Part shown: piece by piece, positions 35,804-43,734 of the stretch
Position numbering within the stretch: position 1 is the first letter of the stretch
How the letters are laid out: every line of letters begins with the position of its first letter
Source of the DNA: JAICNG01 sp035249985
GTDB lineage: Bacteria; Gemmatimonadota; Gemmatimonadetes; Gemmatimonadales; Gemmatimonadaceae
Assembly: GCA_035249985.1 (NCBI GenBank)
Contig: DATFFP010000008.1
Location: forward strand, 4,216 to 68,215
Length of the DNA stretch: 64,000 bases
Direction: 5' to 3'
Made by a program: the position numbers and the translations under genes
The notes under the pieces: model-generated
Database searches by the model: none
Told to the model about the DNA's origin: nothing
The model's input: the letters and a program-made list of their open reading frames with translations, nothing else

Positions 35804-37132
35804 GTGTCCGCTGACGTCGCGATCGTCGGCGCGGGCGTCGCCGGCCTTGCCGCCATGCGTGTGCTCGAGGAGCGGGGCGTTCGCACCTGCGTCCTGGAGG
35901 CACGCGACCGCATCGGCGGACGCATTCTCACCGTCCGGGATGCGCGGCTCGCGCACCCCATCGAGCTGGGAGCGGAATTCGTTCACGGAAGCGCTCCCGA
36001 GCTGCTCGAGGTCGCTCGTGAGGCGCGCCTTGTCCTCTATGCTGTCGAAGGCGAGCGGTGGCGCTCTCGCCGCGGGCGACTGACCCCGCTCGATGACTTC
36101 TGGGAGCAGCTCCAGAGGGTCAGCGAGCATCTCGACGCGCGGAAAGCCGACCGCTCGTTCGCTGAATTCCTCGGCGGTGCTCCTGGTGGGCGTCGCGCCA
36201 CGGAGGCGCGGGCGTTGGCGCGAGATTTCGTGGAGGGGTTTCACGCCGCTGACGCTCGACGGATCAGCACCAAGGCGCTGGCCGACGGCGGCATTCCGGG
36301 CGATGAGGAAGAACAGCGGCAGCTGCGCATTGGCGACGGCTACGATCGAGTCCCGGAATGGCTTGCTGCGGGATTCGGGGACCGCATCTCTCTGCGAACA
36401 GTCGTCGAGCGGATCGACTGGGAGGAGGACGGCGTCAAGCTCTCCGTTCGCGAAGGCGACCAGCGGTCGCCTGCACGCGTCGGGGCCCGCGCCGCGATCA
36501 TCACCGTTCCTCTCGGAGTCCTGCTGGCGCCGCGGGATGAGCTTGGGGCAATCACGTTCTCACCCCCTCTACCGATCCTGGACCGCATTCGCGACCGCCT
36601 CACGATGGGAAGCGTGATGCGCATCGCGTTCCTCTTTCGGGAGCGATGGTGGACCGATCGGCCGCGCGGCGACTCGCTCGAATCCATGAGCTTTCTGCAC
36701 GGCGATTCAGGAGACATTCAGGTTTGGTGGTCGCTGCATCCCGCCCAGGTGCCGGTCATGGTCGGATGGGCTGGCGGACCGGCCGCTCTGCGACTGGCGG
36801 GGCTGGATCCGACAGAGATCGAACATCGCGCCGTCGCCGCTCTGGCAAAGAATCTTGGCGTACCGAGGCGTCGAGTGTCCCGACACGTCGAAGCATGCTG
36901 GACGCACGACTGGCTGAACGATCCCTTCTCCCGCGGAGCGTACAGTTACGCCCTCGTTGGCGGCGCAGAATCGGCCGAACAGCTCGCCCGTCCCATCAAG
37001 GGCACACTGTGGTTCGCGGGTGAGGCCGCGGATCCGGAGGGCCGAAATGGCACCGTGCACGGTGCTATCGGCAGCGGACGCCGCGCCGCGCAGTCGGTTC
37101 TGCGCGCGCTCGAGCGCGCAGGGGCCCGATAG
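35804..37132 (+). CDS. FAD-dependent amine oxidase-like flavoprotein
   Basis: 442 residues from the GTG at 35804. The N-terminus VAIVGAGVAGLAAMRVLEERG is the FAD Rossmann motif. GGRILTVRD continues the monoamine oxidase signature, and LWFAGEAAD near the C-terminus contacts the flavin. It should oxidise an amine to an imine. No signal peptide is present. The reading frame continues upstream through the inverted-repeat arm to an ATG at 35717, but those residues are repeat-derived and not family-like. No Shine-Dalgarno is visible before the GTG. Confidence 0.88.
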   Translation: MSADVAIVGAGVAGLAAMRVLEERGVRTCVLEARDRIGGRILTVRDARLAHPIELGAEFVHGSAPELLEVAREARLVLYAVEGERWRSRRGRLTPLDDFWEQLQRVSEHLDARKADRSFAEFLGGAPGGRRATEARALARDFVEGFHAADARRISTKALADGGIPGDEEEQRQLRIGDGYDRVPEWLAAGFGDRISLRTVVERIDWEEDGVKLSVREGDQRSPARVGARAAIITVPLGVLLAPRDELGAITFSPPLPILDRIRDRLTMGSVMRIAFLFRERWWTDRPRGDSLESMSFLHGDSGDIQVWWSLHPAQVPVMVGWAGGPAALRLAGLDPTEIEHRAVAALAKNLGVPRRRVSRHVEACWTHDWLNDPFSRGAYSYALVGGAESAEQLARPIKGTLWFAGEAADPEGRNGTVHGAIGSGRRAAQSVLRALERAGAR

Positions 37133-37161
37133 CGTCACGTGCGCCTGATTATCATCCAGCC

Positions 37162-38160
37162 ATGCGTTTTTCATCGATTCTGCTGATCCCCGCGGTCGCG
37201 GTCTTCTCCGGCACCGCCGCGGCGCAGGACACGACTCGCGCGCCGCGCCCCGACAGCACCACCGCCGACACGGCGACCGCGGCCGCCACCACCCCGGCTG
37301 CGGTGAAGAAGCCGGTCGCGGCCCGGCCCTCGAAGCCGGCACCCGTCTGGCCGGTCAAGGGCCCGATGCCGCTTCCGGGATCGATCCTTCCGCACTCGCG
37401 GATCGTCGCGTTCTACGGCAATCCACTTTCGAAGCGAATGGGGATTCTTGGCGCCCTGCCGCCAGAACGCATGCTCGCCAAGCTCGACACGGTGGTCGCG
37501 GAGTGGCGTGCCGCGGATTCCCTCACCGTGGTGCAGCCGGCGCTGCATTTCATCGCCGTGGTCGCGCAGGCGGCGCCCGGCCGGGACGGGAAGTATCGCG
37601 CCCGTATGGCCGACACGCTGATCGATCGCGTGCTGAGTTGGGCGGAAACGCGAAACGCGATCGTCTTTCTCGATCTTCAGGTGGGAAAGAGCACCTTGCA
37701 GGACGAGCTGCCCCGCCTCGCGAAGTACCTCTCGCTGCCGAACGTCCATCTCGGCATCGATCCCGAATTCTCGATGAAGCGCGGAGGACGCCCTGGCGAG
37801 CGCGTCGGCACGTACGACGCCACCGACATCAACTACGCGACGGCATTCCTCGCGGATCTCGTGACACAGCACAACCTGCCGCCGAAGGTGTTCGTGGTGC
37901 ACCGGTTCACGCGTCCGATGGTCACCAACACGGGCAAGATCACGCTCGACCCGCGCGTGCAGATCGTGATGCACATGGATGGATGGGGCTGGCCGTCACT
38001 GAAGAAGGAATCCTACCGGCGCTACATCTATCAGGAGCCCGTGCAGTTCACGGGATTCAAGCTCTTCTATCGCAACGACACGAAGGCGGGGCATCCGTTG
38101 ATGACGCCGTCGGAAGTGCTCAAGCTCGAGCCCAAACCGGTGTACATCCAGTACCAGTAA
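37162..38160 (+). CDS. Exported protein of unknown function
   Basis: 332 residues. A signal peptide (cleavage after AAAQ) is followed by an Ala/Thr/Pro-rich linker to about residue 70 and a compact alpha/beta domain. Conserved-looking segments include ILPHSRIVAFYGNP, ALHFIAVVAQAAPGRDGKY, IVFLDLQVG, VHLGIDPEFSM and VQIVMHMDGWGWP. The alternating strands with acidic ends (FLDLQ, GIDPEF, MHMDG) look like a TIM-barrel hydrolase, but I do not recognise the family. It lies 29 nt after the amine oxidase and before the methyltransferase, so it may share an operon. Confidence 0.82.
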   Translation: MRFSSILLIPAVAVFSGTAAAQDTTRAPRPDSTTADTATAAATTPAAVKKPVAARPSKPAPVWPVKGPMPLPGSILPHSRIVAFYGNPLSKRMGILGALPPERMLAKLDTVVAEWRAADSLTVVQPALHFIAVVAQAAPGRDGKYRARMADTLIDRVLSWAETRNAIVFLDLQVGKSTLQDELPRLAKYLSLPNVHLGIDPEFSMKRGGRPGERVGTYDATDINYATAFLADLVTQHNLPPKVFVVHRFTRPMVTNTGKITLDPRVQIVMHMDGWGWPSLKKESYRRYIYQEPVQFTGFKLFYRNDTKAGHPLMTPSEVLKLEPKPVYIQYQ

Positions 38161-38182
38161 CCGCGCGTCGTTGGAGCGACGA

Positions 38183-38677
38183 GTGCTCGTTCTGCTCCGC
38201 CACCTGTTCGCCATTCTGGTGCTTCCCGTCGTGATGGCCATCCTCGTCCCGAGCTGGCTCCTCACGCGGTATGCCGCGGTCGACTCGCGGTGGGACGCAG
38301 CGTCCGCACTCACGTGGCCAATGCGAGGGTTCGGCGCGATCCTGCTGCTCGGTGGATTCGTGCTCTTCGTCTGGTGCGTCACGCTGTTCGCGCGCGTCGG
38401 GCAAGGCACGCTCGCACCCTGGGATCCCACGCAGCGGCTCGTCGCGGTGGGTCCCTACCGCTACGCTCGGAACCCGATGATCACCGGTGTCGCCACCGTC
38501 CTGGCAGGATGGGCTGCGTTCACCGGCTCGTGGGTGCTGGCGCTGTGGCTGGTGGCGTTCGTCGCCTTCAACTCGCTGTACTTCGTGCTCGTGGAGGAGC
38601 CGGGGCTCGAGCATCGGTTTGGCGCGCCATACCGTGAGTACAAGGCGCACGTCCCGCGATGGATCCCTCGACCTTAG
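38183..38677 (+). CDS. Isoprenylcysteine carboxyl methyltransferase-like membrane protein
   Basis: 164 residues with about four transmembrane helices. The C-terminal half has the ICMT/PEMT signature: GPYRYARNPMITG, then EEPGLEHRFGAPYREYKAHVPRWIP. These bind S-adenosylmethionine at the membrane surface. Bacterial members may methylate lipids or small hydrophobic acids. I chose the GTG at 38183 because GGAG lies 6 nt upstream; a TTG at 38171 is possible. Its stop codon overlaps the stop of the convergent sensor kinase within TTAG. Confidence 0.87.
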   Translation: MLVLLRHLFAILVLPVVMAILVPSWLLTRYAAVDSRWDAASALTWPMRGFGAILLLGGFVLFVWCVTLFARVGQGTLAPWDPTQRLVAVGPYRYARNPMITGVATVLAGWAAFTGSWVLALWLVAFVAFNSLYFVLVEEPGLEHRFGAPYREYKAHVPRWIPRP

Positions 38678-40101
38678 GCCGACAGCCGCGCCTTCGGCTC
38701 GATGGCGATCGGGAACCGGAGGCGAAAGCGAGCGCCCCCCTCCTCCCGGTTCTCGGCGGTGACGCTGCCCCCATGCTCGGTGATGATCTCGCGCGCGATC
38801 CAGAGACCAAGGCCGGTGCCCTTGCCGACGGGCTTCGTCGTGAAGAAGCGATCGAAGACACGCTCCGCGACATCGGGCGCGAACCCCGGGCCGGTATCCT
38901 CGACACAGAGCCACACTTGCGTTGGATCGCCGCCAGCCGTCACGCGCACGACACGCGGGCCGCTGCGACCCTCCATCGCCTGCACCGCATTGATCACGAG
39001 ATTGAGCACGATCTGCTCGAGCCTGCTCGCGAATCCCCGGATCGTTGGCAAGCCCTCGGGCAGCTCGGCTTGAATGGATACGCGCTGCTCGCGCAGAAGT
39101 GGTCGAAGCACCGCCAGCGCCTGCGTCGCCACTTGCGAGAGTGAGATGCCGTCGTCCCGCGCCTCGCGTGGGTGCGAGACGCGCAGAAGATCGCGGACCA
39201 CCGCCGCGGTCCGACGGGACTCCTTGATGATCCCATCGACGTCCTCGCGCTGCGATGCCGTGAGCGGCGTCGTCTTCAGCATTTCGGCGAGCATCGAGAT
39301 GGAAGCCAGCGGGTTGTTTACCTCGTGCACGACCGTCGCCGCGAGGGTGCCGACCGCGGCCAGCTTGTCCGCCTCCTGCAGACGAACTGCGAGAGCGCGC
39401 TCCTCGGCATCGCGCTGCACCTGGGCCGTCAGCCCGCGCCGAAGTGTCTGTGCCTGCCGCGCGGTAGCGTAGGTTGCGGCACCGCCAGCAACGGCGAGAA
39501 AGAAGATGCGCGCGCCTTCATCGAACAGCGACGATCCGGCCATGATGGGCGTGTCGAGGGGATTCCCCACCAGGACCAGCTGGCCGGTCAGTACGAGGAG
39601 CGCGACGAGACCCCCGTACTCGCCGATTGCGAGCGCTGACACGCCAGCGGCACGCCGCCACGAATTGGTGAGCGTCTGCGCGGCGATCACCACCGTGTAC
39701 GCGAGAAACATCGGCGACTTCACGGCCAGTTCCGCTCGGCCGAACACCCCATAGCCGGCGAGCAAGAGGGTGAGGGCAGTCGTATCGACGATGGCGTTCA
39801 GTGTCGACAACCAGCGCGGCGCGTACCCTTTTCGGTGGAACATCAACTGCTGGCCCGCCGTCCACAGCAGCATCGGGAGAAGAACCGCGACGTTCACGCG
39901 ATTCAACTCCCATGTCAGCCGAGTAGAGTACAGCGCGCTGGCGAGGGCGAGCAGGACCAGAACGACCGCGCGCACCCCATTGAGCACTCGTTCGCTGCGC
40001 ACTCGCTCGACATCGAGGAGCTGAGTGGTGAGTTGCGCGATGAGTGACGTGGGCGTGTCGGCAGCGTGATACTGCGGCGCGGGTCCAGGCGGTGGGAGCA
40101 T
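38674..40101 (-). CDS. Membrane sensor histidine kinase with multi-pass sensor region
   Basis: 475 residues. Five or six hydrophobic helices (about 43-215) form the sensor. A short coiled segment leads to HisKA with His259 in TVVHEVNNPLASISML and an HATPase with LVINAVQAMEG, DTGPGF and GTGLGLWIAREI. It resembles NtrB/ZraS-type kinases in the catalytic half. No response regulator gene adjoins it, so its partner is elsewhere. A zinc-finger miniprotein gene lies divergently upstream. Confidence 0.9.
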   Translation of the reverse strand: MLPPPGPAPQYHAADTPTSLIAQLTTQLLDVERVRSERVLNGVRAVVLVLLALASALYSTRLTWELNRVNVAVLLPMLLWTAGQQLMFHRKGYAPRWLSTLNAIVDTTALTLLLAGYGVFGRAELAVKSPMFLAYTVVIAAQTLTNSWRRAAGVSALAIGEYGGLVALLVLTGQLVLVGNPLDTPIMAGSSLFDEGARIFFLAVAGGAATYATARQAQTLRRGLTAQVQRDAEERALAVRLQEADKLAAVGTLAATVVHEVNNPLASISMLAEMLKTTPLTASQREDVDGIIKESRRTAAVVRDLLRVSHPREARDDGISLSQVATQALAVLRPLLREQRVSIQAELPEGLPTIRGFASRLEQIVLNLVINAVQAMEGRSGPRVVRVTAGGDPTQVWLCVEDTGPGFAPDVAERVFDRFFTTKPVGKGTGLGLWIAREIITEHGGSVTAENREEGGARFRLRFPIAIEPKARLSA

Positions 40102-40184
40102 CTCGACGGATGGACTGATGATTGCGAGCGAGCGTCACGCACCGCATTGCGATCGGCGGCGCCGCGGAGCATCCTCAGCACATC

Positions 40185-40397
40185 ATGCGAGGCTCGGCAA
40201 CGGAGCGTTTGAAATGCGAGCGATGCGGCGCGCGGCTCGGGCTGTCCGGAGGGACAGTCTGCTCCGGCTGCCGCGAGCTGTTGTGCGGGCGACACTTTGG
40301 CCCGGGGACAGGGTCGCTGTGCGACGCATGCCGTAACCCGCTTCGGCGGCGCCGAAGCTTGCTCCGCCCCTGGATTCGTACCCGCAGCGCCGGCTAG
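40185..40397 (+). CDS. Small zinc-finger protein, 70 residues
   Basis: It carries CERC, CSGC, C..RHF and CDAC, that is four Cys pairs or Cys/His positions spaced like a B-box or zinc ribbon: LKCERCGARL, VCSGCRELLCGRHFG, LCDACRNP. The tail is Arg-rich. I chose the ATG at 40185 because it directly precedes the metal-binding region; the frame is open further up. The Shine-Dalgarno is weak. It could bind nucleic acid or a protein partner; no function is assigned. Its gene sits between a sensor kinase and an ECF sigma operon. Confidence 0.6.
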   Translation: MRGSATERLKCERCGARLGLSGGTVCSGCRELLCGRHFGPGTGSLCDACRNPLRRRRSLLRPWIRTRSAG

Positions 40398-40426
40398 CGC
40401 TCGACGCCGCGGGTCCTCCCCGCCGA

Positions 40427-40840
40427 TCAGCGCCTGGCCGGTCGGAGCACGTGGAGTGTGTCCTGTTGGCGGGGCTCCAGCAGATTCTTGATGCGAACGA
40501 GTAGCGCCATGTGCGCGCGCTTGATCTCGCGCTCGATTTCCAGCACACGATCCACTTGCGCCAGCGTCTGCACCTCATCCACCCTCGGGCCTTGCACGAG
40601 CTCCGTCAGCTTCTGCGCCTCGTCCTGCATCTTCCACTGGAGATCGACGACCTTGAGCTGCAAGTCCCGAATCCCCTGCGTGATCGATGTGCGTTGCTCC
40701 GGCGTGAGGCGGAGCGCTTGCTGGTGTTGCATCACCAGCTCCGGTGGAAAGAGATATCTCGCGAAGTCCGGCTCCGGTTCCTGCGCAGCCAATGGCGCAG
40801 CGATGAGCAGAAGAATCGCGTATCGGCATGAATGCATCAT
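40427..40840 (-). CDS. Periplasmic LTxxQ (Spy/CpxP-like) protein
   Basis: 137 residues. A signal peptide ending at AAQ is followed by an all-helical domain with ALRLTPEQRTSITQGIRDLQ, the LTxxQ motif of Spy, CpxP and periplasmic metal-sensor proteins. These bind unfolded proteins or metal and inhibit a partner sensor. It is the third gene of the operon sigma - anti-sigma - LTxxQ, each overlapping by about 4 nt. A role as the periplasmic input to the anti-sigma factor is inferred from the similar CnrX arrangement. Confidence 0.85.
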   Translation of the reverse strand: MMHSCRYAILLLIAAPLAAQEPEPDFARYLFPPELVMQHQQALRLTPEQRTSITQGIRDLQLKVVDLQWKMQDEAQKLTELVQGPRVDEVQTLAQVDRVLEIEREIKRAHMALLVRIKNLLEPRQQDTLHVLRPARR

Positions 40841-41223
40841 GAGGGAGTCCTTTGAGAACGTGTGGATTCTGACGCGGGCGAATGGCCCCGCAGGTCGATC
40901 GGCGTCCAGTCGTCAGGCGATCCCACCGCTGGCACCGAGCGCAGCAACTCGCTTCCCGGCGTAATGAGCAGAAAGTCCGTGGGCGACTCCCAGGTCACGG
41001 CTCCAAGATCGACGAGCTGACGCGCCAGGGTCGGCGGAGTTGGGTCTGGCCGACCGAGCACGAGCGCGATCAGGACGATGGCCGCCGCCACCGCGAGGCG
41101 CGCGACCGGTCTCCAGCGTGGCGCCACCGTCGCGACCGGCGTCCGATACGACGGAACGCGAGCGCGATCTTCCCGTTTCAGTCGCGAGAACAGCTCTCGG
41201 AGCTCGCGATCGTCGTCGGTCAT
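40837..41223 (-). CDS. Membrane anti-sigma factor (no zinc motif)
   Basis: 128 residues. A charged cytoplasmic N-terminus (DDDRELRELFSRLKREDRARVPSY) precedes one transmembrane helix (about 42-60, LAVAAAIVLIALVLG) and a short periplasmic part. It follows an ECF sigma gene with ATGA overlap and precedes the LTxxQ gene, which is the basis for calling it an anti-sigma factor. The HxxxCxxC zinc motif of ZAS anti-sigma factors is absent, so it would belong to a different class. Confidence 0.75.
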   Translation of the reverse strand: MTDDDRELRELFSRLKREDRARVPSYRTPVATVAPRWRPVARLAVAAAIVLIALVLGRPDPTPPTLARQLVDLGAVTWESPTDFLLITPGSELLRSVPAVGSPDDWTPIDLRGHSPASESTRSQRTPS

Positions 41224-41732
41224 CGCGCATCCTCCATCGTCAGCAATTCGCGAAGGCGCTGCTTCCCGCGCTCGTAATGCGTGCGTGCCGTCCCGATCGA
41301 GATGCCAAGCACACCGGCGGCTTCAGCGATCGTCAGGTCCTGATAGAAGACCAGATGCAGCAGCTGCCGTTGGCGTGCCGATAACGTCGCGAGTGCGCCA
41401 ACGAGGCGCGCCGCGGATTCCGAGTTGCCGACGACGGCCGCCGGGTCGGGCGATGGGTCAGCTCGCTCGGTCAGCGATGCGGATCGGAAGCGTCGCAACG
41501 CTCGCCATCGGCGATGCTCCGCGGCCGTTCGCCGTATGACCCCAAACAGCCAGGTCTTGAGGGCTGAGCGCGACGAAAAGACCGCGCGCCCATCCAGCAC
41601 TTTGAGATAGCTCGTCTGCAACACGTCCTCCGCCTCGGTACGATCTCGGCCGCAGCACGCCATCGCCCAGGCGAAGCAGTCGGCATGGTAGCGCTCGAGC
41701 TCGGCTTCGACGTTTGCCCGCGCGATCTCCAA
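41220..41732 (-). CDS. ECF-type RNA polymerase sigma factor
   Basis: 170 residues. Region 2 (about 12-80) has CFAWAMACCGRDRTEAEDVLQTSYLKVL and the LKTWLFGVIRRTAAEHRR segment. Region 4 (about 115-165) has LSARQRQLLHLVFYQDLTIAEAAGVLGISIGTARTHYERGKQRL, the -35-binding helix-turn-helix. It directs transcription of a small regulon, probably for envelope or metal stress, given its two downstream partners. Two adjacent Cys (25-26) in region 2 could be redox- or metal-sensitive (inference). Confidence 0.92.
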   Translation of the reverse strand: MEIARANVEAELERYHADCFAWAMACCGRDRTEAEDVLQTSYLKVLDGRAVFSSRSALKTWLFGVIRRTAAEHRRWRALRRFRSASLTERADPSPDPAAVVGNSESAARLVGALATLSARQRQLLHLVFYQDLTIAEAAGVLGISIGTARTHYERGKQRLRELLTMEDAR

Positions 41733-41879
41733 ATTCGTTCTCCGGGAGCCGATGGCGTCCTGGGAATGTGTGCGCGGAGGTCCCGTCCTATATGACGGAG
41801 GGAATCCCGAAGCGCTATCTCTGGCGAGCGGGGCGCGCTCCGTTAATTATTCCCGGCAGCCCGAACCGGAGACGCCGAG

Positions 41880-42059
41880 ATGAAGCGCAAACACCGCCCA
41901 GTAATTCCGAAATTCGGACGCACGCCGACCGCGAAGCCCGATCGCCCGCGACCGGACGGTGAGGTTCAGTCCCAGCCGGTGAAGCCGGTGGCGCCGGCGC
42001 GCGTGCAGGTCATCAAGCCGCACTCCACCTCGATGAAGTCGGGACGCCGAGGTTCGTAG
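41880..42059 (+). CDS. 59-residue basic protein of unknown function
   Basis: The ATG at 41880 has GGAG about 8 nt upstream. The product is strongly basic and proline-rich, starting MKRKHRPVIPKFGRTP and ending HSTSMKSGRRGS. It has no hydrophobic segment, so a nucleic-acid- or ribosome-associated protein is possible. It stands alone between the ECF operon (divergent) and element H, which begins 4 nt after its stop. No family is recognised. Confidence 0.6.
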   Translation: MKRKHRPVIPKFGRTPTAKPDRPRPDGEVQSQPVKPVAPARVQVIKPHSTSMKSGRRGS

Positions 42060-42062
42060 GTC

Positions 42063-42156
42063 AGGGGTGCTCAGGGTACTCAGGGTGCTCCGGGTGCTCA
42101 GGTGATAGTCGGGTTAGCCAAGCACCCTGAGTCCACTGAGCACCCTGAGCACCCTT
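42063..42156. repeat. Inverted repeat of AGGGTGCTC units (element H)
   Basis: Left arm 42063-42102 holds four 9-bp units (ggggtgctc, agggtactc, agggtgctc, cgggtgctc). Right arm 42119-42156 holds four complementary units. The loop is 16 nt. The right arm ends 2 nt before the ATG of the DUF6624 gene and the left arm starts 3 nt after the stop of the small basic protein gene. Confidence 0.88.
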
Positions 42157-42158
42157 CC

Positions 42159-42740
42159 ATGGATTCCGCCCTTCGCGACGAGCTCCTTCGCATGGATGCG
42201 CGCGATCAGACGGTGCGCACGGAGCTCGCCGCCGACGGCTCACTCTTCAAGGGCTACCACCCGAGGATGGAAGCGGTGCATCGCGAGCACGCGGCGCGAC
42301 TGCGCGAGATCATCCTCCACGTGGGATGGCCGGGAGAGAAGCTCGTGGGGAAGGATGGGGCGCACGCAGCGTGGCGCATCGCACAGCACTCCATTGGCGA
42401 GCCGGCCTTCATGCGCGCATGCCGCAAGCTGCTGGACGAAGCGTCCCGGCGTGGCGACGCGCCGCGCTGGCAGTTCGCGATGATGGACGATCGGATCAAG
42501 GCCTTCGAAGGCCTTCCGCAGCGCTACGGATCGCAGCTGCGCGACACGGTCAACGGTCTCGCCCCGTACCCGCTGGAGGATGTCGAGAAGGTCGAGGAGT
42601 GGCGCGCCGAAGTCGGCCTGCCTCGGCTCGGCGAGCTCCTCTCTGGTTTGCGGGAGGAGCCCCCGCCCACGCCCGACGAGATCGCCGAGCGCGATGCGGC
42701 CGAGCTCGAGTGGCGCCGCAAAGTGGGCTGGATCGGCTGA
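42159..42740 (+). CDS. DUF6624-type protein
   Basis: 193 residues, cytoplasmic and mostly helical. Segments MDARDQTVRTELA, HREHAARLREIILHVGWPGEKLVG, AAWRIAQHSIGEPAFMRACRKLL and YLPQRYGSQ-like FEGLPQRYGSQLRD match a family of unknown function (DUF6624) often found alone. The ATG at 42159 follows element H directly, and no Shine-Dalgarno is visible, so initiation may depend on the folded or unfolded state of the repeat (inference). The gene is convergent with the SRPBCC gene, with a 2-nt gap. Confidence 0.82.
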   Translation: MDSALRDELLRMDARDQTVRTELAADGSLFKGYHPRMEAVHREHAARLREIILHVGWPGEKLVGKDGAHAAWRIAQHSIGEPAFMRACRKLLDEASRRGDAPRWQFAMMDDRIKAFEGLPQRYGSQLRDTVNGLAPYPLEDVEKVEEWRAEVGLPRLGELLSGLREEPPPTPDEIAERDAAELEWRRKVGWIG

Positions 42741-42742
42741 CG

Positions 42743-43297
42743 CTACCAGCCTTGCTTGTCGACGTGCTCGGTGGTCGTGCTCCTCGGCATCATGAACATG
42801 AAGGCGCCGTACATGGCGTACATGATCTTCGCCTTGGTCGGCAGATCGCCCGTCTCCAGCTCGTGCTTGAGCAGTCCCAGGATCTCCCTCCAGCCCGCGG
42901 CGACCTTCTCTGGCGCCTTGTGTGCGGTGGTCCACCCGGAGTGTGTGATGGTGACGCGACAGCCGCCCGCCTCTTCCTGAAGCTCCCAGGTCACGAGCGT
43001 AAAGGGTGACACGCTCGTGGTGAACATGTACGTGTGCGAGAACTTGCGCGGCGGCTCGACGGCGACCACCTCACCGACGATGAAGACGCGCCTCTTGTCG
43101 GGACTGTAGTAGCGAAGCCGGCTGCCCGGCTTGAGCTCGCTCTCGAGCACCGTGTTGTAGAGCGCGCGCTGGATCTTACCCGTCTTCGTGATCTCGTCCC
43201 ACACGCGCTGCACCGGGACGTCGATGTGAATGGAAACGACGTGATCCGGCAGCGGAGTGGCAGGCCTCGCGGGCTTCGATTCGGTGGGACGGTTCAT
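42743..43297 (-). CDS. SRPBCC (AHSA1/START-like) domain protein
   Basis: 184 residues. It starts with HVVSIHIDVPVQRVWDEITKTGKIQRALYNTVLESELKPGSRLRYYSPD, the Bet v 1-like SRPBCC layout, and ends with a C-terminal helix (AGWREILGLLKHELE). The fold binds hydrophobic ligands. Proteins of this kind are commonly paired with an ArsR-type repressor, as here: the two genes overlap by ATGA. The repressor-SRPBCC pair probably responds to an organic ligand or stress (inference). Confidence 0.9.
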   Translation of the reverse strand: MNRPTESKPARPATPLPDHVVSIHIDVPVQRVWDEITKTGKIQRALYNTVLESELKPGSRLRYYSPDKRRVFIVGEVVAVEPPRKFSHTYMFTTSVSPFTLVTWELQEEAGGCRVTITHSGWTTAHKAPEKVAAGWREILGLLKHELETGDLPTKAKIMYAMYGAFMFMMPRSTTTEHVDKQGW

Positions 43298-43641
43298 GCG
43301 CGCTCCTCGCGTGCTTCGGTCTCGAGCTCGTTTCGCAGACTCACCAGCGCCTCGGTCCACGGTCTCGTATATCGCGACACCCAGCGGTCGAAGACGTGCT
43401 GGATCGGAACCGGATTCAGGTAATTGTAGCGCTCGCGCCCCTCCCGCCGCGGGACGACGAGCTCTGCCTTCTCGAGCACGCGCAGATGCTGCATGACCGC
43501 GAACCGCGTGAGCTTCGGAAAGCGCTCGGCGATCGCTCCCGTGGTGAGCGGCCCTTCCCGCAGATGATCGAGGATCGCACGGCGAGTCGGGCTCGAGAGC
43601 GCTTTCCAGACTGGAGCGAGAGGATCGGCGCGTCGGGGCAT
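43294..43641 (-). CDS. ArsR-family winged-helix repressor
   Basis: 115 residues. PVWKALSSPTRRAILDHLREGPLTTGAIAERFPKLTRFAVMQHLRVLEKAELVVPRREGR is a complete ArsR winged helix. Metal-binding cysteines (the CVC motif of ArsR/SmtB) are absent, so it is of the non-metal, SRPBCC-associated class. The start at 43641 gives the usual length. A perfect 20-bp palindrome 94 nt upstream, between this gene and a divergent membrane protein, is its likely operator. Confidence 0.92.
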   Translation of the reverse strand: MPRRADPLAPVWKALSSPTRRAILDHLREGPLTTGAIAERFPKLTRFAVMQHLRVLEKAELVVPRREGRERYNYLNPVPIQHVFDRWVSRYTRPWTEALVSLRNELETEAREERA

Positions 43642-43734
43642 TGGGAAACGGCAAAGATGGCGGAGCTCGGAACGTCTCGTGTGGGCTGGCATCTCCGCCT
43701 CCACGGAGGCGCGTCCGCGATGCCGTCCTTGCAC

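Noticed and set aside
5304..42156. Inverted repeats as insertion-sequence or MITE ends
   Set aside because: No transposase frame lies between the arms, no target-site duplications were seen, and the arms are made of tandem units that differ between loci.
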